Positions 12,725 through 32,599 of a DNA stretch of 64,000 bases are shown here, piece after piece. The position numbers and the translations under genes were made by a program. Every line of letters starts with the position of its first letter. Position 1 is the first letter of the stretch. The notes beneath the pieces were generated by a model that was not told the origin of the DNA, searched no databases, and saw only the letters and a list, made by a program, of their open reading frames with translations. The DNA comes from Oryzias latipes (Eukaryota > Chordata > Actinopteri > Beloniformes > Adrianichthyidae). The DNA lies in assembly GCF_002234675.1 (NCBI RefSeq), contig NC_019873.2, forward strand, positions 12,468,735 to 12,532,734, read 5' to 3'.

Positions 12725-13105
12725 TTTCGGAATTCGGGATTCTTTTATTGTCATTTCACCACAGGGGATAAAACGAAATTTGTGTCTCTGGTCCCAGGCC
12801 AGCCGTTTACAGTGAAATTAAGACAGGAAGTAAGAGACATATCTATATGATATATTATGATTCCCATTGAGTATTGCACAGAAGAGAATATATCACAGTA
12901 TTGCAGAGTCCTATGATTACGCACTTTGAGATTGTCCGTGACGGGGGTTACAATGATCTTCCAGACTTCAGCAGTCTATCTGCTACTGGGAAGAAGCTGT
13001 TTTTCAGTCTAGTGGTCCTGCTCTTTATACTCCACAGCCTCCTGCCTGCGGGGAGCAGGGAGAACAGATCCTGCTGCTCTACTGTCTTCAGAGAGAATCC
13101 ACCTG
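12725..13105 (+). repeat. LINE/SINE-derived dispersed fish repeat
   Basis: Resembles a repeat common in fish genomes: gggattcttttattgtcatttcacca...gaaatttgtgtct, then gggaagaagctgtttttcagtctagtggtcctg...cctcctgcctgcggggagcagg. The frame 12874-13110 is part of it, not a gene. Confidence 0.5.
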
Positions 13106-13777
13106 CATAGCAACCCTCCACCACAAAAGAAAAGGTCTGCCTTTGGATCTGCCCCCACAGCTGAGTTCCTCTGATAACCTGAATGTTGTTATCTCCGGGT
13201 TCTCGTCCTCCAGAGCTTTAGTGTGACTGCTGGATGAACTCATCATTCACTGAAGACCCCCACCACCACTACAGGCTTAACACCCGTGGAAGAACAAACG
13301 CGTCCTCTTGTTTCATCAGTTCTCAATCATAATTACCTCCAAGGCATGAATCCCCCCCCCCCAGAAATAACTCCCACGCTTGAAAAGTTCTTTCCCTTGC
13401 TTTCCTTTATGACACAAAGAGCTGACAAAGGACAGCTTGTTCCCAGGGATTTCCATCAGTCTGCAGCAGTTCAAGGAGCTAAAGAACAAAAAACATCACC
13501 TGCACAGAAAGGTGCCCCCCCCCCCCAACTTATTGAAAGAAAACCACTTCAAAAGAACAGCAAACAGAAACTAAGGCATTTGTCTGCAAGCGATCAGCTG
13601 ATCTTATCAGAGCCTGAAGCTGCAGGATGACAGAAGAACCGGGACAATGTTCAACTCCACTTTTCAGCCACATGCTCCTCATTTCAATGATATCAGAAAA
13701 AGCTGTTTTGGATCCTGATGAGTTTATGTTGTTGTGATGCGTTTGTGTCACAACAACAACATAAAAAGCTCCAACAG

Positions 13778-13935
<158 letters not shown>

Positions 13936-13995
13936 TGTTGATTGGTTAATTGAATTAGCTAATTTTCTAGCCTGTAGAGTGAACAGAACACTCAC

Positions 13996-14201
13996 CCTCT
14001 CTGAATCACGTGGTTCCCCTTCTCCTCCACTAAGTGGATGTCCCTCCTGTGTGGGTTTGGGGGCTTTTGACCCCCATCTCCCCCTCCTCCAAAGTGCTCC
14101 TCGTCCTCCTCCCCCTCCACCTCGGGGTCCCGTGCCCTTACTTCACATCGAGCGCTCACCAGTAGTGCCAGAAGTAGCAGCAGCATCCCTTCTGCAGCCA
14201 T
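13996..14201 (-). CDS. first coding exon of an unidentified secreted or membrane protein (partial)
   Basis: Read on the minus strand, an ATG at 14201 opens a 68-residue exon with a clear signal peptide (MAAEGMLLLLLALLVSARC). A strongly acidic, Gly-rich segment follows (EVEGEEDEEHFGGGGDGG), then a basic/polar stretch ending GNHVIQR. The exon ends at 13996 with a good donor (AGG|gtgagt), phase 2. Upstream on the same strand are a TATA-like CTTAAAAG about 40 bp before the ATG and a GC-box-like gggcggagcc farther out, so it looks like a true promoter-proximal first exon. No second exon could be recognised between 1 and 13,990. The family is unknown. In human, the gene head-to-head with SNCG is MMRN2, a secreted protein whose first exon is a signal peptide; an mmrn2-like gene is possible but unproven. 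Confidence 0.45.
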
Positions 14202-15418
14202 GTCTGCTTTGAGTGGAACCCCCCTAGACCCTGCAGCTTTTAAGGAGGAGGCTGAGAAAGAAGGGACAGGCTCCGCCCCCATTCTCTCAACCCTATGCAG
14301 GAGTGCAGCTCTCAGTTTTCTGTCTGGTGCTACAGTTTGTGTTCCTTCTCCATGCCTTTGTGTCTCTGTTGATTTTTCATTGTTATTTGTCTCTGTAGCA
14401 GTAGCGGTTTTAGGCACGGGCCATACGGGCGATCGCCCGGGGCGGAAAAATGACGGAGGGGCGGCGCCAGCGGCTCAGCTCTTGTAAAATACTTTATGCA
14501 TCACTATTGGTTTACTTATATCACAGAGTTTGTAACAGCCTGAAACCTGGCGGCGCCCCCGCCCCGCAGCTGCGCTCCCTGCTGTCTTTGAGAAGTAGAC
14601 GCAAATGTGTGTGAGAAGGAGAAGGGAGGGGGCGCGGGGTGAAGAAGGAGAAGGGAGGGGGCGCGGGGTGAAGGGTGCAGGCTGAGGTGAGCACGGAGCA
14701 CAAAACGCATGCGCAAACCTGGCTGGATCTTCTTCCAGGGGGGCAACGGTCGCGGGCCGCGGCTCAGTGCTTGATGAAAAAATAAAAATAAAAATTGCGC
14801 CGCCATGTAGCGAATTAGCGCCCCTGGGTGCAGCTGCACGCGCTCCTGCTGGAAATGTTTGACGAACGGGAGGGGGGGGGGCTGCGGGTATAAAAAAAGT
14901 ATAAAAAAATCATGCTTTTTTGGTTATTTCAAATAAAAAATGGGAAAACAAAAAAAAATTCTTCACTTAGATGACAGTTGGTTTAGTCGACAGACTTGAT
15001 ACCTATGTCAGGACATTTATGCTAAATGCAAAAACATCTGAAATATGGAGAAAAAAGGTCAAAGCTGGTGCCCAATTTAGAAAGAAAAGAGAAGAAGAGG
15101 AGAAAAGAGACAAAGAAAAGGGTATTATCACATAGCTAGATGCACGTTTTCTAAATTCGAATGCTACCTGCCCTACAACAACAACAACGTTGCAGAGGAA
15201 AAATCTCTTGTTTGGTCTATCATGACCAAAACTGAAGGAGGCCCAAATATTGCAAATAACGTCATTTTTAAGATATTTATTCTTAAATGTTTGCTCTGCC
15301 TTAACTTGTAACATTAGTTATGATTCGTGTGTCTGTCTGCTCTGCTGTAACACAAAGTTTTTGTTGTGTTTTATTGTTGTATATTAGTTCATAATGTTAA
15401 ATAAGCTGTGATGGTAGC

Positions 15419-15570
<152 letters not shown>

Positions 15571-15893
15571 AGCTTTTCAAAACTCCAGTTGATCAAGTCA
15601 TACCTGAGATCACCAATGTCTCAGGAGCAACTCACTAACCTGCTGTTGTTAGTATCAATCATTCAGGGGGGGAGCAGATTTCATATGATGACGTTATTGA
15701 CAAGCTTGCATCAGGAAGGCCACAAAGGTTAGGTTTTAGTTAGTGTTTTCTCTTCTTAGTGCTGCAGTTACATTTATTCTAGTGTATTATTAGTGTGATT
15801 TGTAGTTTATAATATTTATTTCAGATTGTTTGTGTTTATTAAATATTTCCTAACTGTATTTTCAGTTACAATAAATGGACAAAGTGACTCTAT

Positions 15894-15921
15894 GGGGGGG
15901 GGGGGGGGGGGGGGGGGGGGG
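15894..15921 (+). repeat. poly(G)28 tract
   Basis: 28 consecutive G near the right end of the hAT element, followed by gcgctagagg. Length may be imprecise. Confidence 0.9.
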
Positions 15922-16049
15922 CGCTAGAGGAGGGCCTCGCCCGGGGAGTAATTCAGGGTAGAACCGCCACTGCTCTGTAGTGGGGGTTCCTGATCAACAC
16001 CTCCTGACAAAACTAAGCTCTGAAGACATGTCTGACTCCCCCATAATAT

Positions 16050-16410
16050 AAAGAACATGGTGGAGCAGTGGTTAGAGCGCTCACCTCACCGTGAGAAGAC
16101 CCTTGTTTGAATCCCTGTTGGAATTCTTTCTGGAGTTTGTATGTTCTCGCCCTGCAAGCTTGGGTTTGCTCCAGGCAAAATAAAAACTGTCTGGCTTTCT
16201 ACCGAAGTCCAAAAACAGGCTTCGTAGTTAATTGGTTACTTTAAAGTGTCCTTAGGTGTGCATGTGTGTGGGAGTGATTGTGTGCCCTGCAACAGACTGG
16301 CAAGCTGTCCAGTGTGCACCACACCTTCGCCCAAAAGCCGGGATAGGCTCTGACAACCCTATGGCCTCAAAAGGGATATAGTGGGTTAGGAAAAAGGATG
16401 GATAGAATTT
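16050..16410 (+). mobile_element. tRNA-derived SINE-like repeat, copy 1
   Basis: tRNA-like head ggtggagcagtggttagagcgctcacc...gtttgaatccc (A and B box-like), then the body ...gcaacagactggcaagctgtccag...gccgggataggctctgac and a final ggatggata. Same family as 18459-18780 and 42798-43000. Confidence 0.65.
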
Positions 16411-16613
16411 TAAATGTAAAAAAAAACAGACACACTCACATCTCATGGTCCAGTTGTCAGTCTGTTCCAGACTTCTGATGATGAGTGTGTTTCTGGGGGT
16501 CATTCTCAAACTTTCCAATGATGAAATACGTTTTTTTTAAAGTGATAACGCCACCTACTGGTAACAGGAAGTTCCAATGACTCCCTGAAATAAAAAGGCT
16601 TGTAAGTGCTTAA

Positions 16614-16818
16614 CACTTGTGCTATCCGAGGCACTTTAAGATTGGGAGTTGGGTCATCTAGACCCACTATACAGTGCTCTGAACCTTTTTTCTTCAATGA
16701 TTTGTGATCTTCACTGGTGTCCATGGATTACATGAAATCTTTCCACCTTTATCCACCTTTGTCATGGTAGGGAGAACACGTCAATGTAAGGGTGGGGTCA
16801 TCTAAGATGGCACAAGGG
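16614..16818 (+). mobile_element. piggyBac-like MITE, copy B
   Basis: A 205-bp copy flanked by TTAA on both sides (16610-16613, 16819-16822), same orientation as copy A at 2637. It includes the internal block gtccatggattacatgaaat. No coding capacity. Confidence 0.8.
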
Positions 16819-18324
16819 TTAATTGGATTCTCCATCTTACTTTTTGTATCAAGACATGAATTTGTTTGAGTACTGAAAAAAACATGAAATATTAAATATT
16901 TATTTATCCTTTTTTTGTATTGGTATTTTTGACGTATGAAGTTTGTATGAAGATGCTCCATGTTAGCTTGTCAGAATTAGGTCTATCTTTGATTTTAGAC
17001 TCAGCTGCAGAAATAAACAAACATGGCAGAGGTGATACGACCACAGGAAGTCCCCCGACCTGCAGAACAAACAGCCTTCTTCCTGCGTGTGTTTATGCAG
17101 CCTTGATAATGGAGGGGTAGTTAAGGGGGGCTTCATACCATGACTCTTTTTTCTTTTTTACATTTTCTTTAAATACAAAAACTTTGCTTTGAATCAATGA
17201 TTGTTGTCTTCAGAACTCTCCTGTCTTTTACCACGCGAGGGTGCTGTTGCTTGAGAATAGAAGAGAGCAGAAGACAGATAAAGACAAGAGTTTATAACAA
17301 AAAAAGCTAAACAGCTTGAATATAAAAATTATACATCAAAGACTCACTCTGACAAGTTTTTAGATCTTTGAGTGCCTCTGCAGAACCACAGTTTGACTGA
17401 GAACCAAAGTAACGAAAGAAGCAAGTCGGGAGGGGGAGCTGCTGCTCCTCTTGGCTGAGCAGGGGGAGTTTCCTCCTGGGTGGGGTGAGTTGTCGGATGG
17501 GGGTCATTTCCACAGATTGTTTAGGGCAGTGAGAAGGGGAGTCGGAATTAAGGAGAAAGTTTCACTTTCACAAAACAGACTTGAAAGAAATCAATCATTT
17601 CCATGACTTCCACACAACTGCAGCAGAAAAGCAGCATCTCCAGGAGCATCGTGAGGATAAAACCTGGTCTGTGTTGTAGGTTTTACGGTTACAGATCTTG
17701 GTTTTGAGACCAGATTCAGGTTTGGATCCTCTTTTTTCTGTTCTGACCACGTTCAGATGAACACAGATGTACTTAGAGTATAGCACTTCAATTATAGACC
17801 TCATGGTTCAGTCCTGGTCAAGGACAAGCCCTCACATACCCCACTTCCATGCTTGACAGGTTTTTCACTTTAAAATAGTCATCTCCACCTTAGTCTTCTG
17901 AGTCAAAGTCAAAGTGCCTCCTAATGAGGTAATAATAAGACTGACTGCCCATCAGCTTATTGACAAGATTTTTTACATTTGACCACCAGAGATGAAAATA
18001 TGCAAAAAGAAACGAAGGTACATGGTTTTATAACAATCATTGACTTCTAAAAGCCAGTGTTTTTACAAAATCTTTATGTTTATGTATCGGTAACAAAGAA
18101 ACATTAAATTACATGAAATAAGTATACATTTTTTGACAAATATTACCAATAATACAGTAAAATGTTTCATTTTCCAATCGAAAAACGCACATAAGAAGCA
18201 TTTATCACCATCTGCTGGACAAAAAGTAAAATTACAAAAGATTATAAAAGATTTCAACGTCTCACACATAGGATATTTTGCTGTTTTGTGTATAAATACC
18301 TGTATCATCAGCATAGAATTTAAC

Positions 18325-18830
18325 GGGCCTATATCAGGCTATTCATGAGCCTTTCAGAGTAAAAAATATCCAAATACATGATAATATATTACCTTTGGCA
18401 CACTACAAAACAAAATTTTTAATGAAAGATTAGTTATTTTCGTAAGTAATAGGCACACACGGTGGCGCAGTGGTTAGTGCTCTTGCCTCACAGTAAGAAG
18501 ACCCACAGTTCAAGTCCCGGCTGGGGGACATGAAAAACACAACATCAATGGGGGACCTTTCTGTGTGGAGTTTTGCATGTTCTCCCATTAATTGGCAACT
18601 CTAAATTGTCCATAGGTGGAGTGTGAGAGTGAACGGGTGTGTGTGTGTGATGGGGGTCTACCCTGTGACAGACTTGCGACCTGTCCAGGGCGTCCCCTGC
18701 CTTTGCCCACAAGTGGCCGGGATTGGCTCCGGCAGCCCCGTGACCCAACAGAATAGAGAATGAATGAATGAATGAATGAACATCATTATACACTTAAAAG
18801 CTCAAAAAGTTGATTTGCATGATATAGACC
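18325..18830 (+). mobile_element. MITE (GGGCCTATATCA ends) interrupted by a SINE
   Basis: The left part gggcctatatca...gataatatatta.ctttggcacac and the right part cacttaaaagctcaaaaagttgatttgcatgatata match the ends of the intact copy at 44677-45278. The middle is replaced by the SINE at 18459-18780. Confidence 0.65.
18459..18780 (+). mobile_element. tRNA-derived SINE-like repeat, copy 2, nested
   Basis: Head cggtggcgcagtggttagtgctcttgcctcac...gttcaagtccc, body with tgacagacttgcgacctgtccagggcg and ggccgggattggctccggcag, and a (GAAT)n tail. It is inserted inside the MITE at 18325-18830. Confidence 0.7.
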
Positions 18831-18959
18831 TGTTTAAGTTTGAAATCATCATACACAGAAAGTGTGATTTTTTTTTTAGCATGACAAAAGGGTGACCAAA
18901 ATTTTCAAATCAAAAGAAATGAATAGGTTAATAATAGGTTGATTGTTGTTAATACACCC

Positions 18960-19380
18960 AATTCCAATTCAATTGAATTCGTTACAATACATTACAACAA
19001 ATGTAGTCTCAATGGGCTTCATGCCAGTAATTGTATGATAAACATGACATCAGTCATAAAATACAATAGGTACTTGCTTAATTAAAATAAACAGACTCAG
19101 CTAAATTGGGCATCCCGGCCCTTAGATCCTCCTTCTCAGTAAGGAAAAACTCCTAAAAAAAACGGATTCCGAAAAAAATAAATAAAAAAACATCTTCTGG
19201 GGTGGACATGCTCTTAGAGAAGAGTTAACTTATCTAACTCTACAACTACGTTTGAATAGTGTAGCAGATGGGCTTCATCCAAATTGAAGTGGGGGACAGC
19301 TGCGGGCATGAGACAAGCCAGAGACGAGGTCCACGGCCAAGGACAGGAGCACAGACAAGCCAACTGGAATCTGGAAAACC
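18960..19380 (-). repeat. dispersed fish repeat, copy 1
   Basis: Contains attcaattgaattcgttaca, gggcttcatccaaattgaa and gtccacggccaaggacaggagcacaga, all also found in order at 46255-46505. Part is found in opposite orientation at 25195-25555. The family is not named here. Confidence 0.6.
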
Positions 19381-19649
19381 AGGTTTCTCTAATCCATTGC
19401 CCTGGTTTTTTAAGCCATATTGCTGCTGACAGTGTATTTATCGCAATAAAAAGTGACTGACAACAGCTTTTTTGTGTCAGGAAAAGAATTAAAGGTGAAA
19501 GGTGGATTTAATTAGCAAGGACTTCTGGGAAAAGGAGACAACAGTTCTGTGGTACTTGGTAAAAAGGAAAACATCACAAACAAACCTGTAAATTAGTACA
19601 GAGTGTTAATTGAGTGTAAAACTCTCAGCTGAGGGGAACTGACCTCTTT

Positions 19650-19945
19650 CACACACATTAGCACATGAACACGCACACATGTTCATTTACACACACCCAC
19701 CCCCACACTAACACACACTCACACGCATAAGCACATGAACACACACTAATATGCACACACATGTGCACACACTGATACACCCACACAATTGCATGCATAT
19801 CCATGTAGACACACGTAGATGCGCACATGTAATCCCTACCACACACAAATGCATACACACATGCACTAACACACACGCACGCTTTCACACACACGTACAC
19901 ACAAAGACACAGACTCATGCATCTGCACATACACTTACACAAGCA
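19650..19945 (+). repeat. CA-rich cryptic repeat
   Basis: About 300 bp of ACACAC interspersed with TG, GC and AT dinucleotides; the Cys/Val-rich frames across it are repeat artefacts. Confidence 0.85.
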
Positions 19946-19999
19946 GGCTCATTTAAGGCATGAACTCTCAACAACTTTCAATTAGAAAGCAGCTTCCAG

Positions 20000-21410
20000 A
20001 TTCCTCATGGAGGTGACTCATGAAGTGAATCCTGGATGCTGCACAAACAGCAGATCAGCTGATTTCCTGCAGACAAAGACAGAGGAGAACAAAACATTCA
20101 TCAGGTTTTTCCATGTAATCAGTTTGGAGCAATAGTGGTACTGAGGTTGATCTGAATCCACAGATGTCACATCATTAAATTCAGAAAACGTTGGCTCAGT
20201 CATCGGACCACAACACGGCTCTGCCCTGTGCACGAGGTTGCTGTGGTTATAGCACAAAATAGAAAATGTGGTTTTAGACACAAATTTTAATTTTCTCCAG
20301 CAATATCTGAACAGTGTTTGTGGGTTCATCACGTTTAGCTGTTAGAAATGTGACCTTGTTGTTGTCACGACTTTTGTCCTCTGTGAAAAGCGCCACCTTT
20401 GATCCAAATTTGTCATCACGACAAAAAGTAATTTTACTGCTGTTTAGTTTTTACAGATTTTTGTCAGTTAACTCCGGAGTCACAGCTCTTGAAAACTTTA
20501 AAGTACTTTGGCGTTAGTCCAACAGTTTTCCTGTAAGGGTTCTTGTCAATCAAGCAAATGTCTTTCTAAAAACCTGATCGCTGACATTTGTGCTCTTTCC
20601 ATCTCTTGTTTTGTGGACTCGACTGAGAGTTGGGCCGAAACCACCTGGAAAAAATCCGGCAGTTCCAACTGCTGCTCTTTTCGGGGCACTATTTTCAGTA
20701 GCAAAATCTGAAGGTGAAAATGGTTTGTTATTCAATCAGTTTCAAGAAACCTATGAGAGAAGCTTTAATTTTGTTCTTCGGACACTCTTAGATGGAAGGA
20801 TATATAGATCTGTGTTTCTACTGATGATCAATACTCACCCAATAAGTATTCAAATCAATGGTTTACACAGTAAATGCAGGAGACTGTGTGAGTGTAATGA
20901 TGCTGGTCAACATCTATCTTTGCTCCAGTCACTGTGGAAACATGCCATCCTCTCAATCCTGCACAAAAATATATTAAAAAAAGGAAATACTATACACAAA
21001 CTAAAAGAAAAATTCCAAACCAATTGCTGACCAATCATAGAGAAGTCTGTATTTGTTTTGTGCATTTGTGTCTGTCTAGATTACAGTTTCCTTGAATGCA
21101 TCATCTTGGCAAGAGAGGATGTCATGGAATCCTGGTCTTTATAAACAAAGGTCAAGATGTAGCAACCATCTGACAGCATTGCCCAGTAAGAGGGTTGTAC
21201 AGCTGAGAGTTTGATGGTAATTCTTGGATTGGTCAATCATAAGACTGAGGACAATTTTGATCTCAAATGTGAAAATGAACGAATGAAGTTGAAACATTTC
21301 CCTGTGATAGAACTGTCTGCAGCTGTCATGTCAAATCCTTCTCAAATAGGAGAAAAGGTTGGAAACCAGATGGTCAGTTTGTTTCTGTTTGACTGAATAG
21401 AGGGTGAATG
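20000..21410. other. no gene recognised
   Basis: Contains a 146-codon plus-strand frame (20590-21030) and an overlapping minus-strand frame. Neither resembles a known family or shows exon borders with context, so both are treated as chance. Confidence 0.4.
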
Positions 21411-21414
21411 TGTA

Positions 21415-21975
21415 AAGCTATGTTCACACCAGACACGTCAAGAACACGGCAAACTCGGATTCTTGAACTCGTATTGAGCATGATATTCCCACTGGACAAG
21501 AAGAAAGGGGCTTCTTCTTCTCTTTGCACTGTTTACTGGCGCATGTCAGTTGAAAGAGGCTTGGTGAGGAATGTTGAAGTGGTGTAAATCTTGCTCCAGA
21601 TTTTTTCTTTTACAGCTCTTTTCCGATATATGAATGACTTGGAGCCACAGAATTCCAGCCGGGCACAAAGTGCAATTATTAATTTCTCCTCCATGGTCAA
21701 TTTTCAAACGGTTGGAACTTCCAAATATGTCAGTACCAAATCCAAGTCCCCGACTGGTCAAAGTTTGATTTGGTTTAACTTGCAACACACATTCAATGGC
21801 AGTGTGTTTTGTGTGTAAAACCTAAAAGCGATGTAAAAACTTGCGCAGCGACGTGTGATTACAAGAGTTTTAAATACTGTAGCCCAAAAAACGATTTATA
21901 TGCGTTATATAGACTTTTCTTTGGGAGTGGTTGCTTGAATGTCGCCTACAGTGGTGTGAATATAGCTTTACAAGA
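21415..21975 (+). mobile_element. MITE-like element with inverted ends, copy 2
   Basis: The left end taaagctatgttcacacca and right end tggtgtgaatatagcttta are inverted repeats about 19 bp long. The core matches 3135-3665. No transposase frame. The superfamily is unresolved because the flanking target duplication is unclear. Confidence 0.65.
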
Positions 21976-22490
21976 TCCCTTGTGGTGACCTTGTTAACTG
22001 ACCTGCCTCCAATAGATTTGATCTGAAACAGAAGGTCAACGTTTTGGATTAAAGAATATTGTTTCTACTATTTAAAAAAAGCAGGAACGTGACCTGCTCG
22101 AAGAAAATAAAACCTTAAAAAATAGGTGAAAAAAGACAGATTGTTCATGCATTCAGGGAAATTCAGGACATCCACATTAAAGAAAGTGTCAGATGTGTTA
22201 ACACATATTTGTGTTTTTATAGCACAAACTAACATCAGAGCAGTGAAGAAGGACTTTTTCCCTTTTTGTGCTTCGTTTGCTTCACACGTTGTTTCCACAT
22301 ATCTCTTTCCCTCCCCGTCCCTCCCATCTCTCACGTGCTCTTTCTCCACCCATTCTTCTCCTCTCATCCAGTAGCAGGAAGAACAGATGCTGGAGGACGA
22401 GGAGCGGTGAGACGACCAGAGGACAGAGCACAGGAGGACGAAGAGAGCAGACGACAAACAAACCAAACAGAAGACAAAAAACAAAGCGTC

Positions 22491-29437
<6,947 letters not shown>

Positions 29438-29662
29438 GTGAGGAACCACAGATAAAACACAGGAACTACTTTTTTCTGTGGATGAATCCATGGTGGGGAG
29501 TAACTGAAACAATAAGCAAGGAGTGAGGCATTGCCTTCCTCTTTGAAGCTGACTTAAAAAACCTGCAGTCCGGATTGCATTCAGTTAAAAAATAAACCAT
29601 TAAGGGGCATGTTACTCAAATAAACTTGTCAATTCACTCCAGTCTTCAATAGACTGACTTTA

Positions 29663-30632
29663 CAGTTTTTCTCAGTCGCTTTAGTACAACTCTCAGATCA
29701 GAATTGAAGTTTGCAAATACGTGCGTGCATTTCTCAAAACAATTTGTACAAACAGCAAAACACTATGGATTTCTTGCAAAAGCCTGTAACTTGCTCAAAA
29801 TCTTTAGTTCATCTCTCAAAACTAAGTCTTTATGTCATTGAACATGTCAGTGCCATCAGAATGTCAAGTCCTTGTGTCATTGTCTACGAACAAGACATTC
29901 AAATTACTTAGTCATGTTGTCAATATAACTGTGTACTTTAGAGGGAGGTTCTGATGTAAACTACGGCTAAAGTTTTGATGACAATTATTGTTGTAAAATT
30001 TAAGTTACACATTTTTTGTTTGATTGCAAGAGACTGGACATGATTCACATTTACACTTTTATTGTTCATATTGTAATTTGTTGACAGACCATGTCATATC
30101 AACATAGAAAAAACCCACTGCAAACAGTAACACAAAGGGGAAAAAAAGATAGGACAATATTCTGTCCAACAGTACAGGCAGTGCTGTAGGAATTGGTGTG
30201 GTCTTCCTACACGTCTTGTCGTTCCTGTATGTTAGTAGGACACAAATTCTCATCCACATCACAGCAAATATCCTCACTTGCAATGCAGCGAAATATGTTT
30301 GTCACATTATGACAACTTGGTCAACCATTTTGCAGTTAATGACTTATACGATGAACTAATGACTAGGTGTTTTGAGGAGTAAGACTATTGCACAGTGAAC
30401 TATATAATACATTTTGATCAACATGACATAAACAATTGATAATGTATCAAAGAGCAGAGAATTGTACATAATCATTTGCATGGATGTACCAAAGCAATTG
30501 CGACTTGTTCGAAAAAGTGAGAAACTGCTTATGTGATTTGCACAAGTGACATCATGATGTGAAGATTGAACAAATAGTTTTGGGAATTTCATTCTGATCT
30601 GAGAGTTGTACTAAAGCGACTGAGAAAAACTG
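29663..30632 (-). mobile_element. 970-bp TIR DNA transposon, copy 2, in sncg 3'UTR intron
   Basis: Same family as 8426-9389 in opposite orientation, with the same inverted ends and TA on both sides. The hydrophobic frame (30283-30059, 74 aa) differs from copy 1 by one extra codon and a few substitutions; the second frame is at 29711-29911. The high identity suggests recent movement. Confidence 0.85.
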
Positions 30633-31074
30633 TAAGTAGAAACAAAGACATTTAGTGTATAATTTGTGACATCTGTACTGGGTTGTGGTCGTGGTTATTA
30701 ATTTATTTCATGTTACAGATTGAAATTGCACCTTATGGGGCCCTTAGTGTTTAATTGATGTGTCCCTGATACAGCATTAGCTCCACATCGGTCACATATG
30801 GTTCTTAGGTGTTGATGTGATTGGCTGATTTTTGTGAAAATAGAGGTCTGATGACGTCACAAAGTCTTTTTAAAGGGCTCAAAGGCTCTCTTTGGGAAGG
30901 GATGCTTCAGTACTAAACTGTGATGTTTCATTTGAAATTTTTCATAATTTTACTGTATCAGATGACAGATTCATGCAGTGACCGTGTGAATGAGGTGCAG
31001 TCCTGTCCCAACTTCAGAGACACTGAATTTAAAAACTATCTTTGTAGAAATGAGCAAAATGGGACTTCGTAGAA

Positions 31075-31800
31075 CTCAACTCAACTCAACTTTATTTGTA
31101 TAGCACTTTCAAATAAACAGGAAGCAACACAAAGTGCTGAACACAAGAAATAAAAGAAAACAGACACTAAAACCAATTATAACACAAGATTAAATATAAG
31201 GAGATGAAACAATACAAACAGTACAATAACACTAAAACAACAGAAGTCTCATGTTGGATTAAAACCCAGAGCATAAAAGTGATGGACAGTCTACTGTGTC
31301 AAATGCTGCTGTTAGATCCAGCAGAACTACGAAAACACCATCCCCAGCATCATTAGCTAGGAGAATGTCGTTGCTGACTCTTAGTAATGCCGACTCAGTA
31401 CTGTTCAAGGGTCTAAAACCAGACTGGAAGACTTCAATGATTTGATGTTGGATTAAGAAATTCTAGCTGTGAGTAGACCACTTTCTCCAGGAGTTTTGAA
31501 ATATAAGGCGTCTTGGAGATGGGTCTAAAATTAGCGAACACACTTCTGCCTAGGCTGGCTTTTTTAAGTAGAGGCTGAACCGTTGCATTTTTAAAAACAG
31601 CAAGGATGACCCCAGCAGCCAGACTGCTGTTGATGATAGAAAGGACCGTCTGTGAAATTCTGGGGCAGAACTCCTTGAAAAGCTTGGGAGGGATGGAATC
31701 TAGGGGAGAATCTGATGCTTTACTTTGACTGACTAACCCGTTTAAAAATTGAAGAGACACGGCAGAAAAAATAAAATTTGAGGGTTGTGAAATAATGCCG
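31075..31800 (-). mobile_element. 5'-truncated L2/CR1-like LINE, antisense in sncg 3'UTR intron
   Basis: The minus strand 31760-31434 encodes reverse-transcriptase sequence (DSIPPKLFKEF, VQPLLKKASLGRS, NFRPISKTPYISKLLEKVV). After a frame break it continues ESALLRVSNDILLANDAGDG and LLDLTAAFDTVDH, then a 3'UTR ending at a characteristic aactcaactttatttgtatagcac (plus-strand sense). Inactive fragment. Confidence 0.8.
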
Positions 31801-32135
31801 TCCTTGACCTGACATTAGGTTATTGAAGCAGACGTAACCCCTGACTGTTTCATCTCATACTAAAGATTATTGCTGAAAAAAACAAAAAACGTTATTTAAA
31901 AAATTGTCTAGACCTAAGAAAGTTGAAGGAAACTAATGTCTTTGCAAATGTCTCAATGCTTTTAAAAATACCTGAAGCTGGTTCTGAGCTTTGGTGTGGG
32001 TCTTTATATGGTTCCTATAGGACACTTTCTTATTATCACATTCAGGTCGGCCTCCAGAAGTTCAAAAAAGAAAGGATGAAAAGTTAGAATGTAAAAAGCC
32101 CAGACACTAACCTTCTTGTTTTTTTCATCTGTCAG

Positions 32136-32530
32136 ACTCCGAATGACCTAAAGGAGAAGAGGAGGAAGATGCAGCGACCTTCATCTCCTAAGGATTACTC
32201 TCCAATCAGTAAATAGGCTTTACCTTCATATTCCCAGCTGTTGCTATGCTTACGCAGCCTCTGCCTGTCGCGCTCTCGTGGCCACAAAGGCAAGTAGAGT
32301 CAAGCGCTTGAAATGCAGTCAGCTTATTGGCCAGAGTGGAGTTTGACTTGACATGAAGATGTGAAATGACAGCCCCGCCCTCCTGTGGTCAGACAGCTGA
32401 CAGAGCCTGCCTCCTGATAGACTGCCTAGCCTGGAGCTGGTCACATGACTCACACTCACTTCCTGTCAGCTAATTGTGCTTTGGAAACTAAAATAAAATA
32501 AAAGAGTTTGAACTCCATCTGTAGTCGTCA
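32136..32530 (+). other. sncg terminal 3'UTR exon with poly(A) signal
   Basis: An acceptor (ctgtcag) at 32135 pairs with the donor straight after the sncg stop codon at 29437. The exon runs to about 32515-32530, with AATAAA at 32492-32497. Read in phase 0 it is also open for 27 codons (TPNDLKEKRRKM... to TAG near 32215), so splicing exon 3 directly to it would give a short basic tail. That is probably chance, because synuclein tails are acidic or neutral. Confidence 0.5.
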
Positions 32531-32599
32531 TTCCTTCAGTTTCTCATACTTTATTATGTTTTATATTTTGCCTTCACTTCAAAAACAGTTGTGAACGAA

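Noticed and set aside
18459..18540. tRNA gene
   Set aside because: A/B box-like head belongs to a SINE with a repeat-family body and a (GAAT)n tail; no cloverleaf with a clear anticodon arm.
19658..19963. Cys/His-rich frames on both strands
   Set aside because: Products of CA-rich simple sequence, as are those at 40311-41387.
20590..21030. 146-codon plus-strand frame
   Set aside because: No recognisable family, no splice or promoter context, and an overlapping antisense frame; length is within chance.
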